A stretch of 64,000 bases of DNA from Aquabacterium soli (lineage in GTDB: Bacteria > Pseudomonadota > Gammaproteobacteria > Burkholderiales > Burkholderiaceae_C), in the NCBI RefSeq assembly GCF_003933735.1, contig NZ_RSED01000017.1, positions 23,953 through 87,952 on the forward strand. The letters run 5' to 3'. The notes beneath the pieces are model-generated. The model did not search any database. It was not told where the DNA came from and saw nothing but the letters and a program-made list of their open reading frames with translations. Within the stretch, counting starts at the first letter, position 1, and every line of letters begins with the position of its first letter. Made by a program: the position numbers and the translations under genes. Positions 18,379-26,313 of this stretch are shown piece after piece.

Positions 18379-19111
18379 TGCCCTGGGGCGGCACCGCTTG
18401 CCCGCGGGCTTCGCGGATCAGCCGTTTGCTGAGTTGCACGAACTGGATGCCGTAGTCCTCCTCGCCGCACTCGCCCAAGGTGTGGCCATCGAACCCGATC
18501 ACGGCTGAGCGCCCGAAGTGGCAGCGCACGCCGTCGAAGCCCGCCGCGTTGGCCACCGCCACGTAGCTGTGGTGTGCCAGGGCCAGCGCCTGTGGAGCTG
18601 GCAGTGCGGTGGACTCGACGGGGCACCCCACGATCAGTTCTGCGGCGCTGGCCGAATGGCCATCCGACAGGGACACTGTCATGCCCTTGGGCCCAGCGCA
18701 AACGCTGGGCATGTCACAGTCCGTGCCTCGGTGGGCCTGCACGATGTCGCCCTGGTCATCCATCAGTACCAGCGTGTGCTCGGCGGGGCAGCCGAGCGAG
18801 AACACGCCCCACACCTGCGCGTTTCTGCAGGCACGCGCCAGCACGGCGGTCTCGTTGCCGGGGATGCTGCCCACCGTGTTCAGCATGGCATCGTCGTCAT
18901 GGCCATCACCTTGCGGCAGGCCATGAGTGCTGTACGCCGGAAAGATCACCAGGTCCAGGCCGGGCAGGCCCAGCTTCAGCCCTTCGATCATCTGGCGGAT
19001 CTTGTTCGCGTTGGCCAGTACCTCGGCCCGGGTACGAAGCCGGGGCATCTTGTAGTTCACGACCGCGACGCCAACGGCATCGTCGCTGGCCGGTGTGTCG
19101 TTCTGGGGCAC
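18299..19111 (-). CDS. Amidase-like pseudoenzyme, AmiE paralogue without catalytic triad
   Basis: A 270-residue open frame clearly homologous to Ami[39 protein letters not shown] and [19 protein letters not shown] are shared with the amidase at 7-1047. The catalytic Glu59 is Ala (FPAYSTHG), the Lys134 segment is replaced (AHRGTDCDMPS), and the block with Cys166 is deleted (SLSDGHSASAAEL). The last 80 or so AmiE residues are absent. The GTG start has AGGAG 7 bases upstream. It follows the NAD(P)-binding gene on the same strand (97-base gap), so it may belong to the ECF41 locus. It could be a regulatory pseudoenzyme or a decaying copy; the frame is intact. Confidence 0.75.
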   Translation of the reverse strand: MPQNDTPASDDAVGVAVVNYKMPRLRTRAEVLANANKIRQMIEGLKLGLPGLDLVIFPAYSTHGLPQGDGHDDDAMLNTVGSIPGNETAVLARACRNAQVWGVFSLGCPAEHTLVLMDDQGDIVQAHRGTDCDMPSVCAGPKGMTVSLSDGHSASAAELIVGCPVESTALPAPQALALAHHSYVAVANAAGFDGVRCHFGRSAVIGFDGHTLGECGEEDYGIQFVQLSKRLIREARGQAVPPQGITSASCGPRSHPASRAPAEAPHHPRP

Positions 19112-19208
19112 GGCCTGTCTCCTGCGGCTCTCTCGATGGTCCACAGGATCGGCGGCGTGGGCGCCAGCGGCAATACGTCGATTGACGTAGGCAGGCGTGC
19201 CCGTGGCG

Positions 19209-19967
19209 TCAGGCGGCGTGCTGGGCTTGCGCCACCAGCCAGGACTCGAATGTTCTTGCGCCCAGCCGCGGCGCATCACCCGGCGTGAGCGACCCGTCAT
19301 CCAGCACGGTGCCGAAGTAAGGCGCCGCTGCATCTTCCACCACCTGGCGCGTGTCGCCCGTGGCAGCAAGGTACTGCTGCACGAATGCCGCCATGCCCAG
19401 GCGCTTCGGACCAGCCAACTCCACCAGTCCATTCAATGGCTTGGCCAAGGCCACCGCGGCCAGCAGTTCGGCGACATCGGCCGAGGCAATGGGCTGCATG
19501 TGCGCAGGCGACAGGTGCACCGAGCCGTTCCTTGCCGCAGACCCCGCGATGGTGCCCATGAACTCGAAGAACTGCGTGGCACGCACGATGGTGTAAGGCA
19601 CCAATGAGGACCTGATCAGCGCCTCCTGCGCCAGCTTGGCGCGGAAGTAACCGCTGTCCTGCAGGCGCTCCGTTCCCACCACCGACAATGCGACATGGTG
19701 TGCCACGCCTGCTTGCGTTTCGGCCGCCAGAAGGTTGCGCCCAGAGGTCTCGAAGAAGGCCATCACAGCCTGGTCCTCGAAAGAAGGTGAGTTGGCCACA
19801 TCCACCACCACCTGAGCACCGGCGAGCGCCTGGGCCAGGCCCTCGCCGGTGATGGTGTTGACGCCTGTGTTGGGCGAGGCTGCGAGGGCCTCATGTCCTT
19901 GTGCGCGCAAGGCATTGACGAGTTGGGTACCGATGAGGCCGGTGCCTCCGATGACGACGATCTTCAT
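19209..19967 (-). CDS. NAD(P)-binding epimerase-like protein (atypical SDR)
   Basis: A 252-residue Rossmann-fold protein of the NmrA-like/atypical short-chain dehydrogenase group. The nucleotide-binding motif VVIGGTGLIGTQL starts at residue 4. It keeps a VALSVVG strand and a YFRAKLAQE segment resembling the Tyr-x3-Lys site. Such NAD(P)-binding epimerase-like proteins are one of the three known target classes of ECF41 sigma factors (carboxymuconolactone decarboxylases, oxidoreductases, epimerases). It lies 39 bases downstream of the CMD gene on the same strand, so it is probably in the same transcript. Confidence 0.88.
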   Translation of the reverse strand: MKIVVIGGTGLIGTQLVNALRAQGHEALAASPNTGVNTITGEGLAQALAGAQVVVDVANSPSFEDQAVMAFFETSGRNLLAAETQAGVAHHVALSVVGTERLQDSGYFRAKLAQEALIRSSLVPYTIVRATQFFEFMGTIAGSAARNGSVHLSPAHMQPIASADVAELLAAVALAKPLNGLVELAGPKRLGMAAFVQQYLAATGDTRQVVEDAAAPYFGTVLDDGSLTPGDAPRLGARTFESWLVAQAQHAA

Positions 19968-20006
19968 GGTGTGTTCTCAGTATCGGTTGATAGACGGGAG
20001 GCTCGA

Positions 20007-20780
20007 TCAGGACAGGTCGGCCTTTTCCAGCCCAAAGGCCTTGTCGTGGATGCCGGGCACCGTCTGGAAGGCCACGTTGACGCGGTTCCAGGCGTTGATG
20101 GCCATCACGTGGAAGGTCAGGTCAGACAGTTCCTTCTCGCTGAACTGGGCGCGCACTTGTTCGTAGTCGGCATCTGCCACGCCATGCTCGGGGATGCGGG
20201 TCAGCAGTTCGGTCCAGGCCAGAGCAGCCCGTTCACGCGGCTCGAACAGGGGCGATTCGCGCCAGATGGCGATGTGGTGCAGGCGCAGGTCACGCTCGCC
20301 GCGGATGTGGGCCTGCTTGATGTGCATGTCCAGGCAGAAAGCGCAGCCATTGAGCTGCGATGCGCGGATGTTGACCAGGTCATGGATGGCCTCTTCGATG
20401 CCGCTGGCCTTGACCTGGGTGCTGAACTCGATCAGCTTCTTGAACAGCTGGGGCGATTGCTGCATGTAGTTGAGGCGTTGGCTCATGGTGGCTCCTTCGG
20501 GGTGGTTGAGCGCCTGCGGGGCGCAGGTAACGAAAGCGGATGTCGGCGCAGGCGTGCGCAACTGCGCACGGGCCTGCTGGATGTAGGCCCGGCATTGATC
20601 AAGGCGCCAGCCCGTCAGCCTGGCCAGCTCGTCATCGCCTACCGAGAACAGGCCGCCGAGGATGAAGGCGGTGCGTTCTTCAGGCGTTATGCACTCCAGC
20701 CACTGGAGCAGCGCGGCAGTGGCCTCGTCGGCGCACGCCAGCGCTGAGCCGGGTGATGAGGGGTGATCGAGGGCGTCCAT
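20007..20780 (-). CDS. CxxC carboxymuconolactone decarboxylase with in-frame N-terminal sigma-4-like region
   Basis: The frame from the ATG at 20780 encodes 257 residues. Residues 99-257 are an AhpD-like CMD protein with the redox motif NGCAFC. This part can start alone at the ATG at 20486, which has AAGGAG 5 bases upstream, giving 159 residues. Residues about 24-75 resemble sigma region 4 of the neighbouring ECF41 factor (LECITPEERTAFILGGLFSV against LERLAPEARAAFLLREVFDA). An ECF41-type promoter ends 6 bases before the first ATG, so that ATG would be at or near the transcript 5' end. Either a fusion or two isoforms are possible. The CMD call is secure; expression of the N-terminal part is inference. 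Confidence 0.82.
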   Translation of the reverse strand: MDALDHPSSPGSALACADEATAALLQWLECITPEERTAFILGGLFSVGDDELARLTGWRLDQCRAYIQQARAQLRTPAPTSAFVTCAPQALNHPEGATMSQRLNYMQQSPQLFKKLIEFSTQVKASGIEEAIHDLVNIRASQLNGCAFCLDMHIKQAHIRGERDLRLHHIAIWRESPLFEPRERAALAWTELLTRIPEHGVADADYEQVRAQFSEKELSDLTFHVMAINAWNRVNVAFQTVPGIHDKAFGLEKADLS

Positions 20781-20786
20781 ACCCTC

Positions 20787-20815
20787 TATACGTGCCGGCC
20801 ACCCGTTTTGTGACA
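20787..20815 (-). promoter_or_regulatory. ECF41-type promoter of the CMD-SDR genes
   Basis: On the minus strand TGTCACA (20815-20809), 16 bases, then CGTATA (20792-20787). The published ECF41 consensus is TGTCACA at -35 and CGTC at -10. The element matches the one before the sigma gene over TGTCACAAAACGGG and over CGTATA with identical spacing. The ATG at 20780 follows after six bases, implying a leaderless or nearly leaderless message. Confidence 0.85.
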
Positions 20816-20844
20816 CACCCGCTGGGGCGTGCCCCGAATGGCCG

Positions 20845-21735
20845 TCAGTCGGAGACCGGGCTGCCCAGAATGGCGGCCAGCCGCGACAGTTTGGCGGGGT
20901 TGCGCTGCACCAGGATGCGCGTGATGCGCTGGCCATCGGTTTCGTAGGCCTGGGCCGATTCCAGCACGCCATCGATGAAGCGCAGCAGACCCCAATGGCC
21001 ATTGATGCCGACCACCTCGATGCGCACCTTGGCGCCATGCTTGAGCAACGCTGCGTAGAACAGCTGGGCGATGCGCTGTGCCCCCAGCAGCGGGTAAGGG
21101 AAGCTCGGCACGCGTCCACCGCCATCACCGATCAGTTGGGCATCCTCGGCCAGCAGCGAGCGCAGGCTGGCGAAATCCCCGCGTGTCATGGCCTGCGCAA
21201 AATCGCTGAGCAGGCGGTGGTGTGTCTCGTGGGTCACCAAGTAGCGCGGGCGATCATCCTGCAGCTGCGTCTTGGCGCGGCTCACCAACTGGCGGCAGGC
21301 CACCTCGCTCTTGCCCAGCACCTCGGCCAGGTCGCTGTAATCGGCATCGAACACCTCGCGCAGCAGAAAGGCCGCACGGGCCTCGGGGGCGAGGCGTTCA
21401 AGCACCCGCAGAAACGCCACCGACACATCGTCGGCACGTTCGAGCATCTGCTCAGGTGAACTGGGCGGCGCCATCAACTGAGGCTCGGGCAGCCAGAAAC
21501 CGGTGTAGTGCTCCCGCTGGACCTTGGCAGAGCGCAGCCTGTCGATGGCAAGGCGCGTGGACACCGTTACCAGCCAGGCTTCGCTGTGGTCGGATGCCAT
21601 GGCATCGGCTTCATGCCAGCGCAGCCAGGCATCCTGCACCACCTCTTCGGCCTCGGCCAGCGAGCCCAGCATGCGATAGGCGATGCCTTGCAGCCGGGGG
21701 CGCAGGCGGTTGAAGGTCAGGGTCTTGTCGTCCAT
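20845..21735 (-). CDS. ECF41-family sigma factor with SnoaL-like C-terminal domain
   Basis: A 296-residue extracytoplasmic-function sigma factor. Region 2 is at about 9-75 and region 4 at about 105-160. A C-terminal SnoaL-like domain (about 168-290) modulates its activity in place of a separate anti-sigma factor. The ECF41 signature motifs are present: WLPEP (81-85), DGGGRV (204-209; consensus DGGGK) and NPAKL (279-283; consensus NPDKL). It probably drives its own promoter (21745-21773) and the one before the CMD gene. The inducing signal of this family is unknown. Confidence 0.94.
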   Translation of the reverse strand: MDDKTLTFNRLRPRLQGIAYRMLGSLAEAEEVVQDAWLRWHEADAMASDHSEAWLVTVSTRLAIDRLRSAKVQREHYTGFWLPEPQLMAPPSSPEQMLERADDVSVAFLRVLERLAPEARAAFLLREVFDADYSDLAEVLGKSEVACRQLVSRAKTQLQDDRPRYLVTHETHHRLLSDFAQAMTRGDFASLRSLLAEDAQLIGDGGGRVPSFPYPLLGAQRIAQLFYAALLKHGAKVRIEVVGINGHWGLLRFIDGVLESAQAYETDGQRITRILVQRNPAKLSRLAAILGSPVSD

Positions 21736-21744
21736 GGTGACCCT

Positions 21745-21773
21745 TATACGTTCGAACTGCCCGTTTTGTGACA
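21745..21773 (-). promoter_or_regulatory. ECF41-type autoregulatory promoter of the sigma gene
   Basis: On the minus strand TGTCACA (21773-21767), 16-base spacer, CGTATA (21750-21745). Nine bases separate the -10 from the sigma-gene ATG, so the message has almost no leader. It is a near copy of the promoter at 20787-20815. Confidence 0.85.
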
Positions 21774-21797
21774 GGGGCGGGCGCCCCGGCCAGACGT

Positions 21798-23281
21798 TCA
21801 GCGGCTACCGACCACGGCCGAGGGCGTGTTGTAGGCCTTCAGGTCGGCCAGCTTGACCACGCCGGGGCCATGCAGGGCCGCGATGTGCTCCACATCCAGC
21901 TTGAGCTTCTCGATGTTCTCCTGCAGATTGACCGCGTAGGGGTTGGGCGTGGCAGGCGGCTTGGCATTGGCGGCCAGTGGCGTGTAGGCGTCCCCCTCGA
22001 TCAGGATCTTCTCGGCCGGCAGGTACACCAGCGCGAAGGCGTCGTTGTGGGTATTGCCGGCCAAGGGGTAGACCTCGATCTGCCGCTTGCCATCGCTCAG
22101 CACGTGCTTGCCGGTGAATGCTTCGAACTTTGCCGCCTTGGGGGCCTGTGCCAGGCGGTCCTTGTTGAGGGTGCGAGGGGCCGCCCAGGCCTTCTTGTAG
22201 TAGTCCACATTGCCTTGGTGCGTGACAACGGTGGCGCCTTCGGCCACCAGGGTGCGCAGGCCGCCCGAGTGGTCAAAGTGGGCGTGCGAGTTGACCAGAT
22301 ACTTGATGGGCTTTCCCGGGATGACTTCCTTGACCTTGTCGATCACAGCCTGGGCGCGCGCCTCGCTCTGCGGCGCCTCGACCAGCACGACATGGTCTTT
22401 CTGTTCGATGGCCACACTGTGGTGCGTACCGCCGGTCAGGTAGAGCACGCCCTCGGCCAGCTTGTTGACGGTCACGGTGATGGCTGGCGCTCCGGCCGCG
22501 ACGTTGTCGGGCACCTTGATGGCGGGCACACCGTTGGCCTTCACGTCGGCCACGTTGATGTCGAGCACCGGGTGGCCGCCCAGGCTCCGCACGATGCGGG
22601 CCGGGAAGGTCACGCCGCTGAAGTCCTTGTAGCCCTCGAAGCGTGTCTCGATCAGGGTATCGCCCAGGATGGGGTTGTCGATCCAGGTGCGTACGCGCTC
22701 GACACGGTCCTGGTCGTGATCCAGCCCACGTAGCGGTACTTTCCGGCGTTGAAGCTGACCTCCGCGCCGCCATTGGCCGGCTTGGATGACGCCTTGTTGG
22801 CCAGCGCCGCCTTCAGGAAGCCCTGTGGGGTGGACCAGATCTCGGCGCTGCGCTCCTCTACGGCGGCAGGTTGCGCAGTGGCATTGGCGGCGGCCGGGGC
22901 CACGCCCACGTTCCAGGCCTGCGCACCGCTCACGTATTGGTCCACCTTCTGCTCCACGGGCACGGGGCGCACGCGGTTCGGGTCGATGGTCTGCAGTCGA
23001 TTGATCTGTACGCGCGCAGCAGGCGCGGCGTAATCGACGCTGGCCACGTAGCGGCTCACGTCGAACTGAGGCCAGGCCTGCCCAGGCGCAGGGGCCTGGC
23101 CGAACTGGAACCAGCGGCCACTGCCCGAGAACTCCAGCGACTGCACCTGCGCAACGCCCAGTGACTGGGCCGCTGTCTCAAGCGAGGCGGCCTGCGCGGC
23201 CAACGCCACGGCAGACAAGGCCAGCGGAAGTGCGACGGATGTGGTCAGGGTGCGGCTGAGCGAGCGAATCGAACGGTGCAT
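21798..23281 (-). pseudogene. Frameshifted secreted metallo-beta-lactamase-fold hydrolase
   Basis: Two adjacent frames together form one protein of about 494 residues. The upstream part (23281 to about 22720) has a signal peptide and an N-terminal domain ending FNAGKYRYVGW. The downstream part continues in another frame (DQDRVERVRTWIDNP...SGVTFPARIVRSLGGHPVLD) and holds the metal-binding motif NSHAHFDH and later GNTHNDAF and EGDAYTP. The continuity of homology places a one-base loss near 22718-22724 in a TGGATC context; one added G would restore YVGWDHDQDRV. GGAGG lies 5 bases before the ATG at 23281. It may be a true mutation or a sequencing error. Confidence 0.82.
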
Positions 23282-23321
23282 GAGGGCCTCCTGTGATGGT
23301 GGCTGCACTGTAGGAAGGCGT

Positions 23322-23389
23322 TTGGCTCAGGCCAAGCGATGAATTTTCAGATGCATATGCGGTGGATGTCATCAACTCATGAGCTCATG
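23322..23389. repeat. Two short inverted repeats upstream of the MBL gene
   Basis: TTGGC(TCAG)GCCAA at 23322-23335 and the perfect 12-base palindrome CATGAGCTCATG at 23378-23389 lie in the 202-base gap between the MBL-fold gene and the PEP-CTERM gene. They could be operators. No promoter consensus was convincing here. Confidence 0.35.
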
Positions 23390-23483
23390 TTCACCGATCC
23401 CCGAGCCTCGCTGCGCAGGCGCTTGGCCAATCAGCAGCTACCAATCGGCCAGCCTCAACAAAATCACCACCAGATGACTTTCC

Positions 23484-24230
23484 TCACTGGGCGCAGATTT
23501 TTCTGATTGCCAGCAACGCCAGCCCTAAGCCGAACGTCCAAGCGATCTGCGGCTCCGGTATGGCAGAGGCCAGGGCGCTACTGGGCAGCGACCAGGTCAG
23601 GCTGCCCAACGAGAGCGAGCCAAGGTAGGTGTCCGAGAATGCGCACTGCCCACCCACAGTGAAGCAGGTGGTCGACAGTGCCTTGAGGGAATACCCCGTC
23701 CAGGTGATGGTGGTCGTGTCGGTCGCCAGAGCAATGACGCTGGATGTCAGGTTCTCGATCTCGAGCGAAATCTGGATGTTGGTGGTGCTTCCCAACTGGC
23801 CTGTGATGCTGCCTCCTACGATCACACCGCTCAGCAACTGATCCGACGGTGCCCACGGCGTATCAAGAAGTTGCATCGAGAACGACACGTCGCTGGTGAA
23901 GGCTTGATGGATCTGGTTGTCCGTGACAATCGCTGGCGCGTAAGAGAAGCTTCCGTCGACAAGGAAGTCGAATGATTTGGCGGCAATGGCCAGTTCACTG
24001 GTGCGGATCAAGCCTCCGCCGCGCGGCCCGGTGAAATGAGCAGTGGCACCTGATGCACCGGGTGTGACCACGATCGAACCGTCCAGGGTCCAAGGCAGAT
24101 AGAGAGACCCGCCGAATTCGCCTACGTAGTACCTGTCCGTGGCCGCTCGGGCGTGGTGAACGGATGCCAACGGCAGTGCGATGAGCAGCAGTTGGGCAAG
24201 GTCCGTTCGAAATCCCAGTATTTCTTTCAT
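23484..24230 (-). CDS. PEP-CTERM sorting-domain protein
   Basis: A 248-residue exported protein: signal peptide (about 1-29), a beta-rich Ser/Thr-rich middle and a C-terminal PEP-CTERM tail. The tail is IPEPQIAW, then a hydrophobic segment, then Arg-Lys (residues about 222-248). Exosortase is known to cut at this tail and release or anchor the protein at the cell envelope. The middle has no recognisable enzyme motif. Two cysteines (TTCFTVGGQCAF) could form a disulphide. It stands alone; the export and sorting genes are not nearby. Confidence 0.85.
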   Translation of the reverse strand: MKEILGFRTDLAQLLLIALPLASVHHARAATDRYYVGEFGGSLYLPWTLDGSIVVTPGASGATAHFTGPRGGGLIRTSELAIAAKSFDFLVDGSFSYAPAIVTDNQIHQAFTSDVSFSMQLLDTPWAPSDQLLSGVIVGGSITGQLGSTTNIQISLEIENLTSSVIALATDTTTITWTGYSLKALSTTCFTVGGQCAFSDTYLGSLSLGSLTWSLPSSALASAIPEPQIAWTFGLGLALLAIRKICAQ

Positions 24231-24375
24231 GAGCGGCCCCCGATTGACATCGTTCGGTGCGTAGCACCTTGCTGAACTGTAGCTAAATCACCCGCCTTGT
24301 CGCACGGGTGGTTGCACTGACCAAACGGCTCACAGTATCACTGCCGGAATTTCCAGATGGATATGTGGCAGCGCG

Positions 24376-24987
24376 TCAGCGCTTGTGCCGGAGGGCCGCT
24401 GGCGGGTCGAGGAGTGGCACGTCCGGCAGATGGCGCAGGACGTCATCGACGTCCTGGTACCGCTCCAGCACCTCCACCACGCAAGGTAGCGGCTCGGCCC
24501 AGATCTCCGGCAGGTCACGCGCCAAGGGCTCGTTGATGGCAAAAGCCAGTGCTTCAACCGGCGGTGTGAATGCTGCTTGCACACCCGGCTTGTTGCCTCG
24601 CGCGTCGATGCGGTACCAGCCGAACTGCTGCAGGTAAACCGCGTTGAGGCCGTGCAGGCAGTAGGGCGCTCCATCGTCGTTGACCGGCAGGCGCTGATAG
24701 CACAGACCCGTGGGGATGCCATTGGCACGCAGCAAGGCGGCAAGCAGGTGGCTCTTGGCGTAGCAGTAGCCGGTGGCGTACCAGAGCACGTCAGAGGCCT
24801 TGCAGGTGACCGGGTTCAGCTTGAAGTCGTGGCTGTGCCTGATCTCGTCGCGGACGAACTCGAAACAGCGCTGCACCAGCGCCAGTTCAGAGTGGGCGCC
24901 ACGGGCCAACGCCTTCGCTTCTGCGGCAACGCCAGGATGGTCGAAGTCGATGTACGCGCTGGCTGACAGATAGGACTTCATGTCCAT
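24376..24987 (-). CDS. Transglutaminase-like cysteine peptidase family protein
   Basis: A 203-residue cytoplasmic protein with the papain-like transglutaminase triad: Cys in TGYCYAKSHLLAALLR, His in CLHGLNAVY and Asp in WYRIDARGN. Bacterial stand-alone members are usually proteases or amide hydrolases rather than cross-linking enzymes. MDM gives two possible ATGs; the first is used. It lies 15 bases after the DUF2846-like lipoprotein gene, in line with an operon. Confidence 0.85.
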   Translation of the reverse strand: MDMKSYLSASAYIDFDHPGVAAEAKALARGAHSELALVQRCFEFVRDEIRHSHDFKLNPVTCKASDVLWYATGYCYAKSHLLAALLRANGIPTGLCYQRLPVNDDGAPYCLHGLNAVYLQQFGWYRIDARGNKPGVQAAFTPPVEALAFAINEPLARDLPEIWAEPLPCVVEVLERYQDVDDVLRHLPDVPLLDPPAALRHKR

Positions 24988-25002
24988 GGCTGGTCCGCCG
25001 AT

Positions 25003-25629
25003 TCAATAGTCCTTGATGGCATCTTGCGGGTTCAGTGTCAGCTCCGCCCGTTCGCTTGGGGTTTTGGCCAGCCAGTTTTTCCATCCTGAGGCTTGTCCCT
25101 TGTCGACGTTTTCCTTGTACTTGCTGAAGTACAAGCTGCTTTCCTCGGTGCTGGTGACCAGGTTCGTGTCCTGGAGCCAAAGGGGGAAGTTCTTGTTCTT
25201 CACCGAATAGTCGGATTCGTCCGTGAGGCGGATGGGCCTGAGCTGGAATCCGTTGGCATAGATGAAGCGCACCAGCACGTAATAGCGCTTTCCGGCTTCC
25301 ACGTTGGCATCGAGAAAGTGGGCCACTCCCATGCCTTGGTTGGCCATCAGCATATGGCGCCCCGGCGGCAGGTTGATGACCGCTTTGCTGCGAGCGCCCG
25401 TTGTGGCAATGAGGCTGGCCGTGTCGTCCTTGACCGAAAATATGCCAACGGGAATCATGCCCTGGATGGAATTGATCGGCTCCAGCAAGACAAGCTGCGC
25501 TTGATCTGGTGGTGGCGGGGCTACTTGCTGAACCTGTGAGACGGTGAAAAACGGCTTCGGCGGCTCGGTGGCGCAACCGGCCAACAAGGTGAGCAGCGCG
25601 GCTGCGAAGATCAACGTTGGTTTTTTCAT
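25003..25629 (-). CDS. Lipoprotein, DUF2846-like
   Basis: A 208-residue predicted lipoprotein. The lipobox LLAGC puts the lipidated Cys at residue 19. The domain at about 42-150 (LVLLEP, INLPPGRHMLMANQG, GKRYYVLVRF) resembles DUF2846 as I recall it; function unknown. The start ATG (25629) gives a typical MKKPTLIF signal. The upstream gene is on the same strand after 110 bases without a recognisable signal. Confidence 0.75.
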   Translation of the reverse strand: MKKPTLIFAAALLTLLAGCATEPPKPFFTVSQVQQVAPPPPDQAQLVLLEPINSIQGMIPVGIFSVKDDTASLIATTGARSKAVINLPPGRHMLMANQGMGVAHFLDANVEAGKRYYVLVRFIYANGFQLRPIRLTDESDYSVKNKNFPLWLQDTNLVTSTEESSLYFSKYKENVDKGQASGWKNWLAKTPSERAELTLNPQDAIKDY

Positions 25630-25739
25630 GTCAAGGCCGTGAGTTGGTTGCCATCGCCGGGCCATGAACAGCAGTCTGTCCCCGTCGATGCAGCGTGTTT
25701 TTGTGCCTCAAATGTAAGCCAGCTTGTCGCACCGGCGCG

Positions 25740-26309
25740 TCACGAGGCGATCTCCGCTCGCCGGAAACATTCGGCCGCATGATCGTTGACGATGCCGACG
25801 GCCTGCATCCACGCGTACACGATGGTGGGCCCGACGAACTTGAAGCCGCGCAGCTTGAGCTCTTTCGAGATCGTGGCCGACAGGGCCGTCTCGGTGTCAT
25901 GCTGCTCACTGTGAATCACCTGGCCCTGGGTGAACGACCAGCAAAAGGAGGTGAAGTCTTCGCCACGGGCCTGCATGTCCAGGTAGATCTGGGCGCCTTT
26001 GATGGTGGCTTCGATCTTGGCCCGTGCCCGCACGATGCCCGCGTTGCCCATCAGGCGATCGACATCGTCTGGCCCGAAGGCTGCTACTTTCGCGGGGTCG
26101 AACCCCTCGAAGGCATTACGAAAGGCCTCTCGCTTGCGCAGGATCACCTGCCAGGACAAGCCCGCCTGGAAGCCTTCGAGCATCAAGGTTTCCCACAGCA
26201 GGCGCGCGTCATGGATGGGCACGCCCCATTCGGTGTCGTGGTAGGCCCGCATCTGCGGGTCACGTTGGGCCCAGCTGCAGCGGTGGGTGGGCTCTCGCGT
26301 CGATGTCAT
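25740..26309 (-). CDS. tag: DNA-3-methyladenine glycosylase I
   Basis: Removes 3-methyladenine from alkylated DNA in base-excision repair. The 189 residues show the Tag family signature: RCSWAQ near the N terminus, YHDTEWGVP, LMLEGFQAGLSWQVILRKREAFR and, near the C terminus, FVGPTIVYAWMQAVGIVNDH. The Cys and His residues at both ends form the known zinc site. The ATG at 26309 gives the usual length; it follows the preceding gene's stop by 4 bases. Confidence 0.95.
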   Translation of the reverse strand: MTSTREPTHRCSWAQRDPQMRAYHDTEWGVPIHDARLLWETLMLEGFQAGLSWQVILRKREAFRNAFEGFDPAKVAAFGPDDVDRLMGNAGIVRARAKIEATIKGAQIYLDMQARGEDFTSFCWSFTQGQVIHSEQHDTETALSATISKELKLRGFKFVGPTIVYAWMQAVGIVNDHAAECFRRAEIAS

Positions 26310-26313
26310 CGTG

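Noticed and set aside
22273..22773. Arg-rich frame across the MBL frameshift site
   Set aside because: It matches neither half of the protein and is a third-frame shadow.
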